DNA of 62,000 nucleotides from contig NC_087065.1 of assembly GCF_963678635.1 (NCBI RefSeq), positions 9,507,579 to 9,569,578 of the forward strand, given 5' to 3'. Of this stretch, positions 9,015 through 17,699 are shown in pieces. The position numbers and the translations under genes are program-made. The DNA is from Symsagittifera roscoffensis (lineage: Eukaryota > Xenacoelomorpha > Acoela > Convolutidae). Position 1 is the first letter of the stretch. The number at the start of each line of letters is the position of its first letter. A model generated the notes under the pieces. The model had not been told where the DNA came from and did no database searches. It was given only the letters and a program-made list of their open reading frames with translations.

Positions 9015-12000
9015 CTAGAAGGTCTGTGTTTTCGTTAATTGTTGTATTGTTGAATTTTCGAAAATATCGGAGGAGTGTTTGTTTCCTAGAATAGTTGAAT
9101 CTGCTTTGATAGGTTTAGTTTTATATTTGTGCCATGATTTCAGTTGTCGAATTACTGGGTCAAGGTTTTGATATTGTTTCAGTGTTGAAATTGTAATTGT
9201 TTCTGTTGGGGGGAGAAAAATGTTTTCGATTTCTAATTTAGATAAGGGTATTGTGTCAAGTGGGTCATGGAGGTCAAAAACTTGATTTATTGTGTGTTTT
9301 GAATCGTTTGTTTGTGGTCCTGATAAGTTTATTTTATCAGTCAGATTTTCTTTTTCAATTAGTGGAAAATGGTCTTTTTTAGGCGGGTGTTGTTTTATTC
9401 TTTTTTGTTGGGTGTTGTTTTTTATCCATTGTGAATATGGGATTGGTTTAAAAGTTGATGTTCCAAGTAGATCAACTTCATAGTGATTATTTTGAAAATC
9501 TAAATAAAGTGGGAAATGTTGTAAATTATTTATTTGTGATTGTTCAACGTCAGTTTTTACTGCATATTTGCATTCCAATCGGGGTGATGTTTCATTTTCT
9601 GCAAGGTAGAATTTTATGTTTTTGGGTATTTCAACTGTGGTTTTTCGTGTAAGTAATTCAGGTGGCGTATTTCGACTTAAGGTGTCTGGTAATGCAAGAT
9701 TTTTTCCTGCGGTCCAAACTATATGTAAGTTTGGGAATTTCATTAAAATGAGTTGAAATCTATAAACTCGGTGGTTTGGATTAGGTTTTTGTGTAAAAAG
9801 AAAGATGATTGGTTTATGGTCTGTGAATAGAACTGTGGGATGTTTTGATCCAAGTATCAGAAATTCATATTCTGTTAGTGTATATATTATGGCTGTACAT
9901 TCTCTCATTAGAGTTGAGAGTCTTAGTTCTGCTTGAGTGAATAATCGAGAATTTGCTGATATGAGGTTCATTTTATTTGTACTATTATGTGATTGTAATA
10001 ATGCTGCGCCGATGCCAAAGTTCGAAGCATCGCACATTGCATAAAATGGTTGATTTGAATCTGGAATTGTGTTTGAAATTTGTTCAGTTAGAAGTTTTTT
10101 AATTTCTTCAAATCGTGCTTGATGTTCTATATTCCATTCAAAATTATTTTGTTGTCTAAGTATGTTATAGAATGGTCGTAGATATAATTGCATTTTATAA
10201 ACATATTTGCTTAAAAAGTTTAACATTCCAAGGAATTCTTGGATTTTCTTTTTATTTGTTGGTGGTTGGAGTTTTTGAATAGCGTCTATACGTGATTTCA
10301 ATGGAGTGATTGTTTTTCTTTCTATATTATGCCCTAAGAATTTAACTTTTGTCAAAAAGAAGTGTGATTTATCGGGGGCGGCCTTCAGATTTTCGTTCTG
10401 AAGTATTTGGTGATATTGTTCTAAAACATTGAACATTTCCTCTTTTGTTTGTGATTGCATAAAAACATCGTCTAAATAGGTGATTGCGTTTTTCTTGAGT
10501 ATTAGTGGTCGAAAAATTTTGCTCATAAAAGCTGAAAATGCTGCTGGTCCTATGGATATTCCATAGAATAAGCGGTTGAATTCGTATTGTTGATTTCCAA
10601 TAACAAATTGTGTTAAGCGTCGTGATTGTTCATCTAATGGCATTTGATTATATGCACTATTCATATCGGCGGTGGTAAAGTATTTTCCGTTTATTTTTGT
10701 TAAAATAACTTGTATTGGTTCAATGGGCCAATTACACTTTGATTCATCTATGAGTGAGTTGAGGTATCTAGCATCGAGAACAATTTTTAATGATTCTCCT
10801 TTGGCTAGAATGATAACAGGGTTGATAAATGTGTTGCCTTTTGGTTGTTCCTCTTTGTTTACTGGTGATATAATGTTGTATTGTTCTAAAATGTCGAGTA
10901 ATCTGTTCACTTTATCGTGTAAGTGAATTGGTACTTTACTTGCTCTTTGTTTTTTGAAAACTGCGTCTGGTTTTAATGGGAGATGTAGTGATGAGCTGAT
11001 TTTGCCAACATCAAATTTGGATGTTGCATAGACTGATGAATATTTAATTAGCTGTTTTGCTAGTTTTTCAAATTCGTCTTGTGTTATTTGTGAATGTTGG
11101 AAATTAAACATTGTTAAAAATTTCTGTTGATTCTCTGTGTAGTTACTTATGTTGAATGTAGGTTTGAAATATGGGGTTTTTGTGAAATAATCCGTATTTT
11201 TGTTTTCGTTACTTATTATATTATTTATAGATAATTCTTCATTAAGGATTGTGGATTGGCAAATATCTAGTAATTGGAGTATATTTTTTACACGATATGC
11301 TTTTTCGTGTATTGGTAATATTGTAGCGTTGGTTTCGCAATAGCCTAAAAGTCCTAAAGGTAATGTTACTTGGTAAGGTGTATTGTTGTATACATGTAAG
11401 GAAATAATATCTGAATTCGAGTTTTTCAAATATTTTATTGATGAGATTGTGATTTTGAAAAACTTATGAATAGGTTTGAATTCAAAATCTGACATATAAA
11501 ATTTTTGTTTGTTTTGTTTTTTATCATATTGGTGAACTTGTTTGATTGAAAAATTATAGATGTTTCCTGATAGTGGTTTCAAGTGTTTTCTTTGTTGGTT
11601 ATATATTGGGTAAAATTTTGAAAAAAATGGTGGTTGTTTATTTAATCTTTGAAAAAATGTTAGGGATGTGTCTTTTGTTTTTGTATATTTATCTTTGATT
11701 AATATTTTACTATTCAAGATGTTGATTGTTGGTATATATTTAGAGATAAATGGTATTCCAATGATATTATGTTTAATATCAGTGATATGGAATATTTGTT
11801 TAAATGGTTTGGTTAAAATTTTGTTTTGCTCCATTGTTCTTGTGGGGAGAAGAAATAATTGAATTTTTCCGTAGTTTATTAATGTTGATCCTTGTGCTGT
11901 TGCTAGTTTGCTGGAGGTTTCAAGAGGTGTTAGCTTTGGGTGTAAGGTTTTTATTTCATTCCATGTGGGAATGTTTATTATATTTGATTCTGCTCCTGAA

Positions 12001-14396
12001 TCTATTAAAAAATCAATTTCAAGATCTGGTGGTTGAAATTCTTTGCTTTTTGGACTTTCCAAAAGAAATGGTATTGTCCAAATTTTTTCTTTGGGTTGTT
12101 CTTTTTGTATGTTTTGATAGATGTGATTTGTATTCAAGCATTTTGTTTTTTCTTTCTCATTGGGTTGGTTTGTAGTGTTAATTTCATTAGTTTTTTTTGT
12201 CGTCGGTGTGGAATGGACGGGTTCAATATAATAATTGTGAAGGAGTTCTGATTGATTCTCATATATGTGTGATGAAAAAAGTTCTTCATATATAACAGGT
12301 TCATAGTCATTTTCGACTTTTATCATGTTGATGGAGAGAGTGTTTTCTGCATCGCTTTCTGAATCTGATGATCCACAGTTTATTTGGTTGAGTTGTAACG
12401 TATCAGTTACTGTGTCATCAATACCTGGAGGGTCTGATGTTGTTTCTGGATTAGATTGTACTTGATTAATATGTCTTTGATGTTTAGGTGTACTACTTCT
12501 GTGGCGATTATTAGAATTATTATAGTTATTATTATTCCGGTGTGGTAATTGGGAATAATTTCTATAACGATTATTATAACTTGAGTGTCGATTTTGTGAA
12601 TTATTTCGCGATCTGTTTTGGTAATTATTGTTTGGTCTGTTATAGTTCGATCTATTATATGAGTTATTCCTTGATTGATTGTTCGGGTAATTCTGGTTTC
12701 GGTTGTTTGAATAACTTCTATTCCGATTATTTGAGTAGTTTCTATTCCTATTGTATGGTGAATTTCGTGATTGATTGTTTGGATAATAATTATTTCTTGA
12801 TTGGGAATTAGATCTAGAAACAAATCGTTGTGTATTTGAATGTGATCTGGAGTAGTTATTTCGACTATTTGGTCTATTGTAGTGATTTTGTGATGAATTA
12901 TGCGTGTTTCTTCGTTCTGGTGATCTTCCTCTATAACTTGAGTTATATGGTGATTGATTTCTTGTATAATTTGTATTGTTCGGGAGTGGTTTTCCTGAAC
13001 TGTTGTTGCTGTAGACTGTTTTGTTCGGTAGATTTTGATCTTTTTTCATGTATTGATAGAATGATTTATTTGGTTCTTTATATTTTTGAGGTTTATTTTG
13101 ATTGTCTTGCTGTTTTTGTCTACATTCAGAAATACTATGTCCGTATCGTCGGCAATAATTACACCATTTTTTGAAAGATGGTTTGCCTTTAAAGTTTGGG
13201 TGTTTTTCGTAAATATTGAGTATTTCAGTGATTTTTTCAACGAGATCTGTATCTGATTCCTGTATATTGTTTATATTTGTGGAAGCTGTTTCAATTCTGT
13301 TAACGTATTGTAATTTCAGATTTTCCGTTTCTTCGAGTTTCATTGTGATTTCTGCTTGTTCTAGTTTGTCTACTAGTTTTCGAAAATCTAAATCGGGTTC
13401 TCGAATTGACGAAGGATGGGATGCTCTCTTTTTTATTGCTATTTTCCTTAATTGTGGTGTTAAGGTCATCATTAAGATTTCTGTCATCTTTGTGTTTTTA
13501 TAGTCATGTGTATTTAATGAATATGCTTTTCGAACTAGTGTTTCGATTCGTACTGCTAATTGCTTGATGGTTTCGTTTGGTAATCTGCGAATTTCATTAC
13601 ATAAAACTCTTTGTTGTTGTTTGTTTCTTTCGGAGTCAAACATTTTTGAAAATTCTTGTGTAAATCTTTTCCAATTTGATTTTATTTCTATAGGCAATAC
13701 TGAAAACCATTTTTGGGCTGCGCCATCTAGAGTTGTTTGTATTAACGCTGTGCGTCGATGTATCCAGTTTTGATGTAGTGGCGTATTAATTGGTTCAGGT
13801 CCTATATTTAAAATCAAATTTGCTGTGACTGCATTTAAATAGTCTTCTACAGAATATTCAGGGTCTGTTCCTGTGAATACCATTAAAGGTTTATTTGATG
13901 TTATTGATGATCCACCCATAAGGTATGGATTCATCGTCATTTGTAATGATTCTGCTGCATTTGGCATTTGAGAAAAATTTGAAAGTTGATTTCTTGTTAT
14001 TTCGTGTTGTTGAAGATAATATGGGAGTGGTATTTCATTTTGCATTTGTGCTGGTTGGTACGAGTTTGCAATCATTGGGTTTTGTTGCTGAATTGGTTGA
14101 AAAGATTTATTAATTGGGTTTTGTTGTTGAATTGGTTGTTGAATTTGTGTATCTATTGGTTGTGGAGAAAAAATTCTATGATATGTATGTGGTTTCTGTA
14201 TTCCTTGTCCACGATATTCTTGATTATAGGGTGTAAATATATCTGGTTGTAAGAAATCATCATCTGAGGATAAGTAATCCATTTGATAAGATGTTTGTTT
14301 TTTATTTTTATTTTGTTGAAAAAATGGATAGTTTTCACTACGATCCTGTGGAGGATGTAAATTTGTTTGGAAATTTACTGAATTAGGTGGTGCCAT
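9015..14396 (-). CDS. gag-pol: Gag-Pol fusion: capsid, CCHC, protease, reverse transcriptase, RNase H
   Basis: This is a single 1,793 aa frame. Residues 1-160 are Gln/Asn/Pro-rich. Residues about 165-365 form a Retrotrans_gag-type capsid (WIHRRTALIQTTLDGAAQKW). One CCHC knuckle is C412, C415, H420, C425. Residues 430-640 are an Asn/Arg/Ser/Tyr-rich nucleocapsid-like tract. The aspartic protease motif is FLIDSGAE (D799). The reverse transcriptase has LVDAR (1206-1210) and YLDD (1307-1310). RNase H residues are visible at D1456, E1499, D1526 and D1571. Gag and Pol share one frame with no stop between them, unlike elements that use a frameshift at this junction. The frame is open upstream of the first ATG to at least 14,515 and similar Asn/Tyr-rich composition continues there, so the 437 aa ORF probably feeds into it. 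The ORF ends before integrase at a frame break. Confidence 0.9.
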   Translation of the reverse strand: MAPPNSVNFQTNLHPPQDRSENYPFFQQNKNKKQTSYQMDYLSSDDDFLQPDIFTPYNQEYRGQGIQKPHTYHRIFSPQPIDTQIQQPIQQQNPINKSFQPIQQQNPMIANSYQPAQMQNEIPLPYYLQQHEITRNQLSNFSQMPNAAESLQMTMNPYLMGGSSITSNKPLMVFTGTDPEYSVEDYLNAVTANLILNIGPEPINTPLHQNWIHRRTALIQTTLDGAAQKWFSVLPIEIKSNWKRFTQEFSKMFDSERNKQQQRVLCNEIRRLPNETIKQLAVRIETLVRKAYSLNTHDYKNTKMTEILMMTLTPQLRKIAIKKRASHPSSIREPDLDFRKLVDKLEQAEITMKLEETENLKLQYVNRIETASTNINNIQESDTDLVEKITEILNIYEKHPNFKGKPSFKKWCNYCRRYGHSISECRQKQQDNQNKPQKYKEPNKSFYQYMKKDQNLPNKTVYSNNSSGKPLPNNTNYTRNQSPYNSSYRGRSPERRNTHNSSQNHYNRPNSRNNYSRSHSNTQRFVSRSNSQSRNNYYPNNQSRNSPYNRNRNYSNNRNRSYSNNRNQNYPNNQSRNNSYNRSNYNRPNNNYQNRSRNNSQNRHSSYNNRYRNYSQLPHRNNNNYNNSNNRHRSSTPKHQRHINQVQSNPETTSDPPGIDDTVTDTLQLNQINCGSSDSESDAENTLSINMIKVENDYEPVIYEELFSSHIYENQSELLHNYYIEPVHSTPTTKKTNEINTTNQPNEKEKTKCLNTNHIYQNIQKEQPKEKIWTIPFLLESPKSKEFQPPDLEIDFLIDSGAESNIINIPTWNEIKTLHPKLTPLETSSKLATAQGSTLINYGKIQLFLLPTRTMEQNKILTKPFKQIFHITDIKHNIIGIPFISKYIPTINILNSKILIKDKYTKTKDTSLTFFQRLNKQPPFFSKFYPIYNQQRKHLKPLSGNIYNFSIKQVHQYDKKQNKQKFYMSDFEFKPIHKFFKITISSIKYLKNSNSDIISLHVYNNTPYQVTLPLGLLGYCETNATILPIHEKAYRVKNILQLLDICQSTILNEELSINNIISNENKNTDYFTKTPYFKPTFNISNYTENQQKFLTMFNFQHSQITQDEFEKLAKQLIKYSSVYATSKFDVGKISSSLHLPLKPDAVFKKQRASKVPIHLHDKVNRLLDILEQYNIISPVNKEEQPKGNTFINPVIILAKGESLKIVLDARYLNSLIDESKCNWPIEPIQVILTKINGKYFTTADMNSAYNQMPLDEQSRRLTQFVIGNQQYEFNRLFYGISIGPAAFSAFMSKIFRPLILKKNAITYLDDVFMQSQTKEEMFNVLEQYHQILQNENLKAAPDKSHFFLTKVKFLGHNIERKTITPLKSRIDAIQKLQPPTNKKKIQEFLGMLNFLSKYVYKMQLYLRPFYNILRQQNNFEWNIEHQARFEEIKKLLTEQISNTIPDSNQPFYAMCDASNFGIGAALLQSHNSTNKMNLISANSRLFTQAELRLSTLMRECTAIIYTLTEYEFLILGSKHPTVLFTDHKPIIFLFTQKPNPNHRVYRFQLILMKFPNLHIVWTAGKNLALPDTLSRNTPPELLTRKTTVEIPKNIKFYLAENETSPRLECKYAVKTDVEQSQINNLQHFPLYLDFQNNHYEVDLLGTSTFKPIPYSQWIKNNTQQKRIKQHPPKKDHFPLIEKENLTDKINLSGPQTNDSKHTINQVFDLHDPLDTIPLSKLEIENIFLPPTETITISTLKQYQNLDPVIRQLKSWHKYKTKPIKADSTILGNKHSSDIFENSTIQQLTKTQTF

Positions 14397-15688
14397 TGGG
14401 TTATCCCAGTTTCGAGATCTTGTATAATTACTAAAATTTTTTTGTGGTTGATAATTTGTTTTTGATGGATGTGTGTAATTATAATTATGGTCTGCAAAGT
14501 TGTTTCTAGTGAACGTTTTGCGTGTTTTGGCGGTATTGTCATGGGTCTGTATGTTTGGTAATCCATGTGTGAATATTTTGGAGCAACCGAAGGTTTAACG
14601 GTTGATTGTAATGTTACCTGTGTTTGTGAAGAATTTGTATTTCTTGGTGTTGTTAAGTTTGGACGTATTGGTGAAATACTTTGTTGTGTAGTTGTTGTGT
14701 GTACGATTTCTTCATTTATGAAGTGTGATGGTGTCTGGATATCTTGTTGAGTAAGATTCTTAGTTCCATTGAGGTTTTCATTGTGTATGACTGTAGAGTT
14801 TAAACTATTATTTTGCATATCGGGTAAAAATGTATTATAGTTTAATGGTGTTGCATCAATGGTTAATGGTATTACTCGTACATAATCTCTTACATAAGAT
14901 ATCGTACTTATTGCTTGACTTGAGATTGATTGTGGGAAGTTTATGAATGCGGGATGAGACCATTCGGGGTCCCAAACATAGTCTGATTGTTCTGTGATGG
15001 CAGTATCATCGTTTGAGTTTTGGGGTCTAAAATTTTTTCTTGCTTGTGAAATTAAATCAATATTATGTGTGAAATAATCTATTATGAACCATGCCAAGAT
15101 TTTTTGTAAGTCGTGTTTTGTATGTTGTGAAACTTCATCTTTCGTGAAATTTTCTTTAATTATATTTAGAAAACTAGAGAGTAGTGTGATTTCATGTCGT
15201 ACTCTTATATGTTTAGATGTTTCTGTCGGTGAGACATTTTGTATCTGGATTTCGTTTTCTAATATCGAGATATAACTATATATTATCGCAAAAACTTCAT
15301 TGGTGAATATGGAGTTTGCTCTTTGTGAGTTATGATATTGGATGCTTTTTATATATTCTGAGAATCCTTTTGAGAATTCTAAATCAAGGTCGTCTGTTTG
15401 AATTATATATTTACTGTGATTCTGGTTTGGTGAGCTGAATTCTATGGAGTAGATTCCGTATTGTTGTGTTAGGTTACATATATCTTTTAGATAGTGATCG
15501 ATAATTTGTCTTTTGATTTTTACATCTGGGAACTCTGTTTTACATGGACTGATTCCGGGTTCAAACAAATTTAAGAGTAAATTTTTGCAGAATATATGCT
15601 GTCCTCTATCAGTGGTTGCATCTACGATAAAGGGGAAAATATCATCATCATCTGGACTTTCTTCACCTGGGGTGTGCGTTGAGCTCAT
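14375..15688 (-). CDS. ORF437, unknown, probable Gag N-terminal extension
   Basis: This 437 aa frame overlaps the start of Gag-Pol. The N-terminal 20 residues are acidic (GEESPDDDD). Residues 25-240 look like a helical folded domain. Residues 250-370 are Ser/Thr/Asn/Gln-rich. About the last 55 residues change to Ile/His-rich nonsense-like composition, while the Gag-Pol frame over the same bases reads as Asn/Tyr/Arg-rich Gag-like sequence. The natural reading is therefore a switch to the Gag-Pol frame near 14,515-14,540, a minus-one change. I see no canonical slippery heptamer, so a decay indel or an assembly error is as likely as programmed frameshifting. The ATG at 15688 is preceded in frame by a TAA seven codons upstream, so this start is well defined. 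No family recognised; a matrix-like role is a guess from position. Confidence 0.6.
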   Translation of the reverse strand: MSSTHTPGEESPDDDDIFPFIVDATTDRGQHIFCKNLLLNLFEPGISPCKTEFPDVKIKRQIIDHYLKDICNLTQQYGIYSIEFSSPNQNHSKYIIQTDDLDLEFSKGFSEYIKSIQYHNSQRANSIFTNEVFAIIYSYISILENEIQIQNVSPTETSKHIRVRHEITLLSSFLNIIKENFTKDEVSQHTKHDLQKILAWFIIDYFTHNIDLISQARKNFRPQNSNDDTAITEQSDYVWDPEWSHPAFINFPQSISSQAISTISYVRDYVRVIPLTIDATPLNYNTFLPDMQNNSLNSTVIHNENLNGTKNLTQQDIQTPSHFINEEIVHTTTTQQSISPIRPNLTTPRNTNSSQTQVTLQSTVKPSVAPKYSHMDYQTYRPMTIPPKHAKRSLETTLQTIIIITHIHQKQIINHKKILVIIQDLETGITQWHHLIQ

Positions 15689-16130
15689 TTTTTCGTTCGA
15701 TGACTGTTAATATGTAATTATCAATGTGTCTAATTGGTTGATTCCAATTGTATAAATGTACTGGTTTGTGTTTATACTGCTTTTTTATTCTTCTTTTTCC
15801 TCTTTTTGATGAATTTGAAGTTGTTTCTGAGTCAGAGAAATATAATTGATCGTGAATTGGGCAATTTTTATCTATTGATTCTTTTAGTTTATAAAGTTCG
15901 TCTAAACTGTTGGTTTCTGATTCTGAAAATGCGTTTCGATTTTTTGAAAATCTTTTTCGTGTTATTTGTCTTTGTTTAGTTATTATTTTTCTCTTTAATG
16001 TTTGTCGTTTTGTTCTAATGTATCCAACTGTTTGTGTATGAGGTGTGATTACAAGGTCGTATTTTTTGTTATTTATTTCACAATTGTGTAAAACGATTGT
16101 TTGTTTATTTCCTAGGTTTTTAAATGACAT
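15663..16130 (-). CDS. ORF155, basic protein of unknown function, 5'-most ORF
   Basis: This 155 aa frame overlaps the next ORF by 26 bases. It has a Lys/Arg-dense centre (TKRQTLKRKIITKQRQITRK), a Ser/Glu-rich middle and a second basic cluster (SSKRGKRRIKKQ) that resembles a nuclear-localisation or RNA-binding signal. There is no signal peptide and no membrane span. It is the first ORF longer than 100 codons after the leader, so genomic RNA could express it directly. Small basic 5' ORFs are not part of standard Ty3 elements. A regulatory RNA-binding role is possible but not shown. Confidence 0.5.
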   Translation of the reverse strand: MSFKNLGNKQTIVLHNCEINNKKYDLVITPHTQTVGYIRTKRQTLKRKIITKQRQITRKRFSKNRNAFSESETNSLDELYKLKESIDKNCPIHDQLYFSDSETTSNSSKRGKRRIKKQYKHKPVHLYNWNQPIRHIDNYILTVIERKNELNAHPR

Positions 16131-17057
16131 AAGGTTTAGGATGACGGATGCAAAAGGTTGTTAAATGATTTCTATTTGCTTAAACTGTTAGTCCTTACGA
16201 TTTTTTTGTTAGCCTAACCTGGGTCTATTTGTTCAGGGTTGGGGAGAAAAGTATATCGATTCCGAAGAATGATTTTATACTTTCTCGTGGCTAGTATAAG
16301 CTAAGGTGTTAACTTACTTAATCTTACTTAAGGGTAGTGATTGTGTTCAGGGTTGGAGAATAGTAAATCGATCCACAGGGTTCAGGTATAATTAGAACGC
16401 GAGTAGTTCGTTAGATACTATTTTAAACTTACTAAGTCTAAGATTTATCCTGGGTCTGGTAAGAGGGGGGATCAAGTGAAGGATGAATAACCGAAGTTCT
16501 TCACTGTTCATCCTAATTTGAATGATTAGTTTTGTTCAAAAAATTCTATTAGTCCTGGGTTTTTAGAAAGGGTTGGATAGTGAATCGACGTTTGAGGTCG
16601 TTAGACACTCGTTTAGTGGGTAGGGGAGAACAAAGTTGTTCTTTTTGATCCAAGGATAGGCCTTGATGATCAAGTTTTAAGTTTAATTAAATAGAAAATG
16701 ATTTAAGATCCAAGGATAAGCCTTGATGATCTGATTTTAAAATTAAGTGAATTTAAGTTTAAAATGTTTTAAATTTGTGTAAAGAATAGATTTAGTATTT
16801 TTATGATATTAGTGAGCTTATGATTGCTGTTATGTTTAGGCGATGAAGCTGGAACAACAGGATGATTTATAATTACTAATCATTTATTGTCATGCTACTA
16901 ATTTTTATTTTGATTTTTCAATAAATATTTTTCAAACATGTTTTGTATATTACAGCAGAATTTTGGAAAACGATCTCAGATCTTTTTATCAATCGTTATT
17001 GTATATTAATAATTTTGTTTAGCGCCTGAAATGATCATGAAGATTGACTTCAAGATT
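16131..17057 (-). other. Leader of the giant element with iterated motifs
   Basis: There is no long ORF. A motif built on CAGGGTTGG, then GAGAA or GATAGTG, then AATCGA recurs on the plus strand at about 16,236, 16,350 and 16,566. A second unit, GATCCAAGGATARGCC plus TTGATGATC, occurs at about 16,648 and 16,708, 60 bases apart. Repeats in the leader suit RNA packaging, dimerisation or transcriptional control, but this is inference from position. Confidence 0.45.
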
Positions 17058-17291
17058 TTATGTTTGCAAATGAAAATCTAAATTCATTGCTAGTAGTATT
17101 CTAAATACAAAAGTTTGTTCTGGCTTTTGCCGAACTATCATATAACTATATGGTAAGTTTCTGCTTTGTCGTATGTCGCCTCTGGTTCGAGGTCTTCTTC
17201 CAATTCCGGGTAGTTCTGTTATCGTTCGGAATATTGGCTCTGATCTATTGAGTCGTAGAGACATTTCGATTAAATTATTGTCGTATAACAT
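17058..17291 (-). CDS. Small leader ORF, 77 aa, Arg-rich
   Basis: This is the first ATG-initiated frame of note after the candidate primer-binding site. It has an Arg-rich centre (PGIGRRPRTRGDIRQSRN) and no recognised domain. It could be an upstream ORF, or the 5' exon that supplies a start codon to spliced messages such as the Met-less ORF. I found no clear donor inside it, so both ideas are weak. Confidence 0.25.
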   Translation of the reverse strand: MLYDNNLIEMSLRLNRSEPIFRTITELPGIGRRPRTRGDIRQSRNLPYSYMIVRQKPEQTFVFRILLAMNLDFHLQT

Positions 17292-17359
17292 TTTGTAAAT
17301 GTTTTGTCTAAATTCTAATCTATTATTGGTTAATGCTAAGCTATTAAGGTCTTGTTCGA

Positions 17360-17376
17360 GACTTATGGTCGCACCA
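17360..17376 (-). promoter_or_regulatory. Candidate tRNA primer-binding site
   Basis: The minus strand reads TGGTGCGACCATAAG followed by a TCTCGAAC block, that is, the complement of a tRNA-like 3' end (plus strand GTTCGAG, then GGTCGCACCA). Two bases away, at 17,379-17,380, the plus strand starts TG, as expected for an LTR terminus read backwards. The T-arm pairing is imperfect and I cannot assign the tRNA, so this is a candidate only. If right, the 5' LTR starts at 17,379 and runs right for roughly 300 bases. Confidence 0.3.
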
Positions 17377-17645
17377 GATGAGTTATGATCGATGGGTATA
17401 ACTCATAGAGTAATTTTGGATAGGGTACACCGTCTGCTCGTCACGCTATCTTATTTTCGGCCGGATAGATTCGTGCAACTTCTTAGTCTAATACCGATCC
17501 TAATCTTACTCTTATACTATCTAGTCTCAGGTTGTTTAACTAGTCTCTGCTAGGCTCAATAGATCTAGGGTATACTGGTTTATTGCGGTTGCTGAAGTAC
17601 TCGGGAGAGTTCAACTAATTTCTAAGTTAAATTCAAATCTCTCTG

Positions 17646-17673
17646 GTGCTGAAATTACAAGTAATTTCAGCAC
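17646..17673. repeat. Perfect 13-bp inverted repeat
   Basis: GTGCTGAAATTAC and GTAATTTCAGCAC are exact reverse complements separated by AA. The palindrome lies about where the outer end of the candidate 5' LTR should be. It could be an LTR-internal hairpin or a protein-binding site. Confidence 0.6.
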
Positions 17674-17699
17674 TTACAAATAAGTGGATTGCTAGTTAG

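Noticed and set aside
12407-12823. 138-codon minus-strand ORF, Ile/Thr-rich
   Set aside because: It is a shifted-frame shadow of the Asn/Arg-rich Gag tract.
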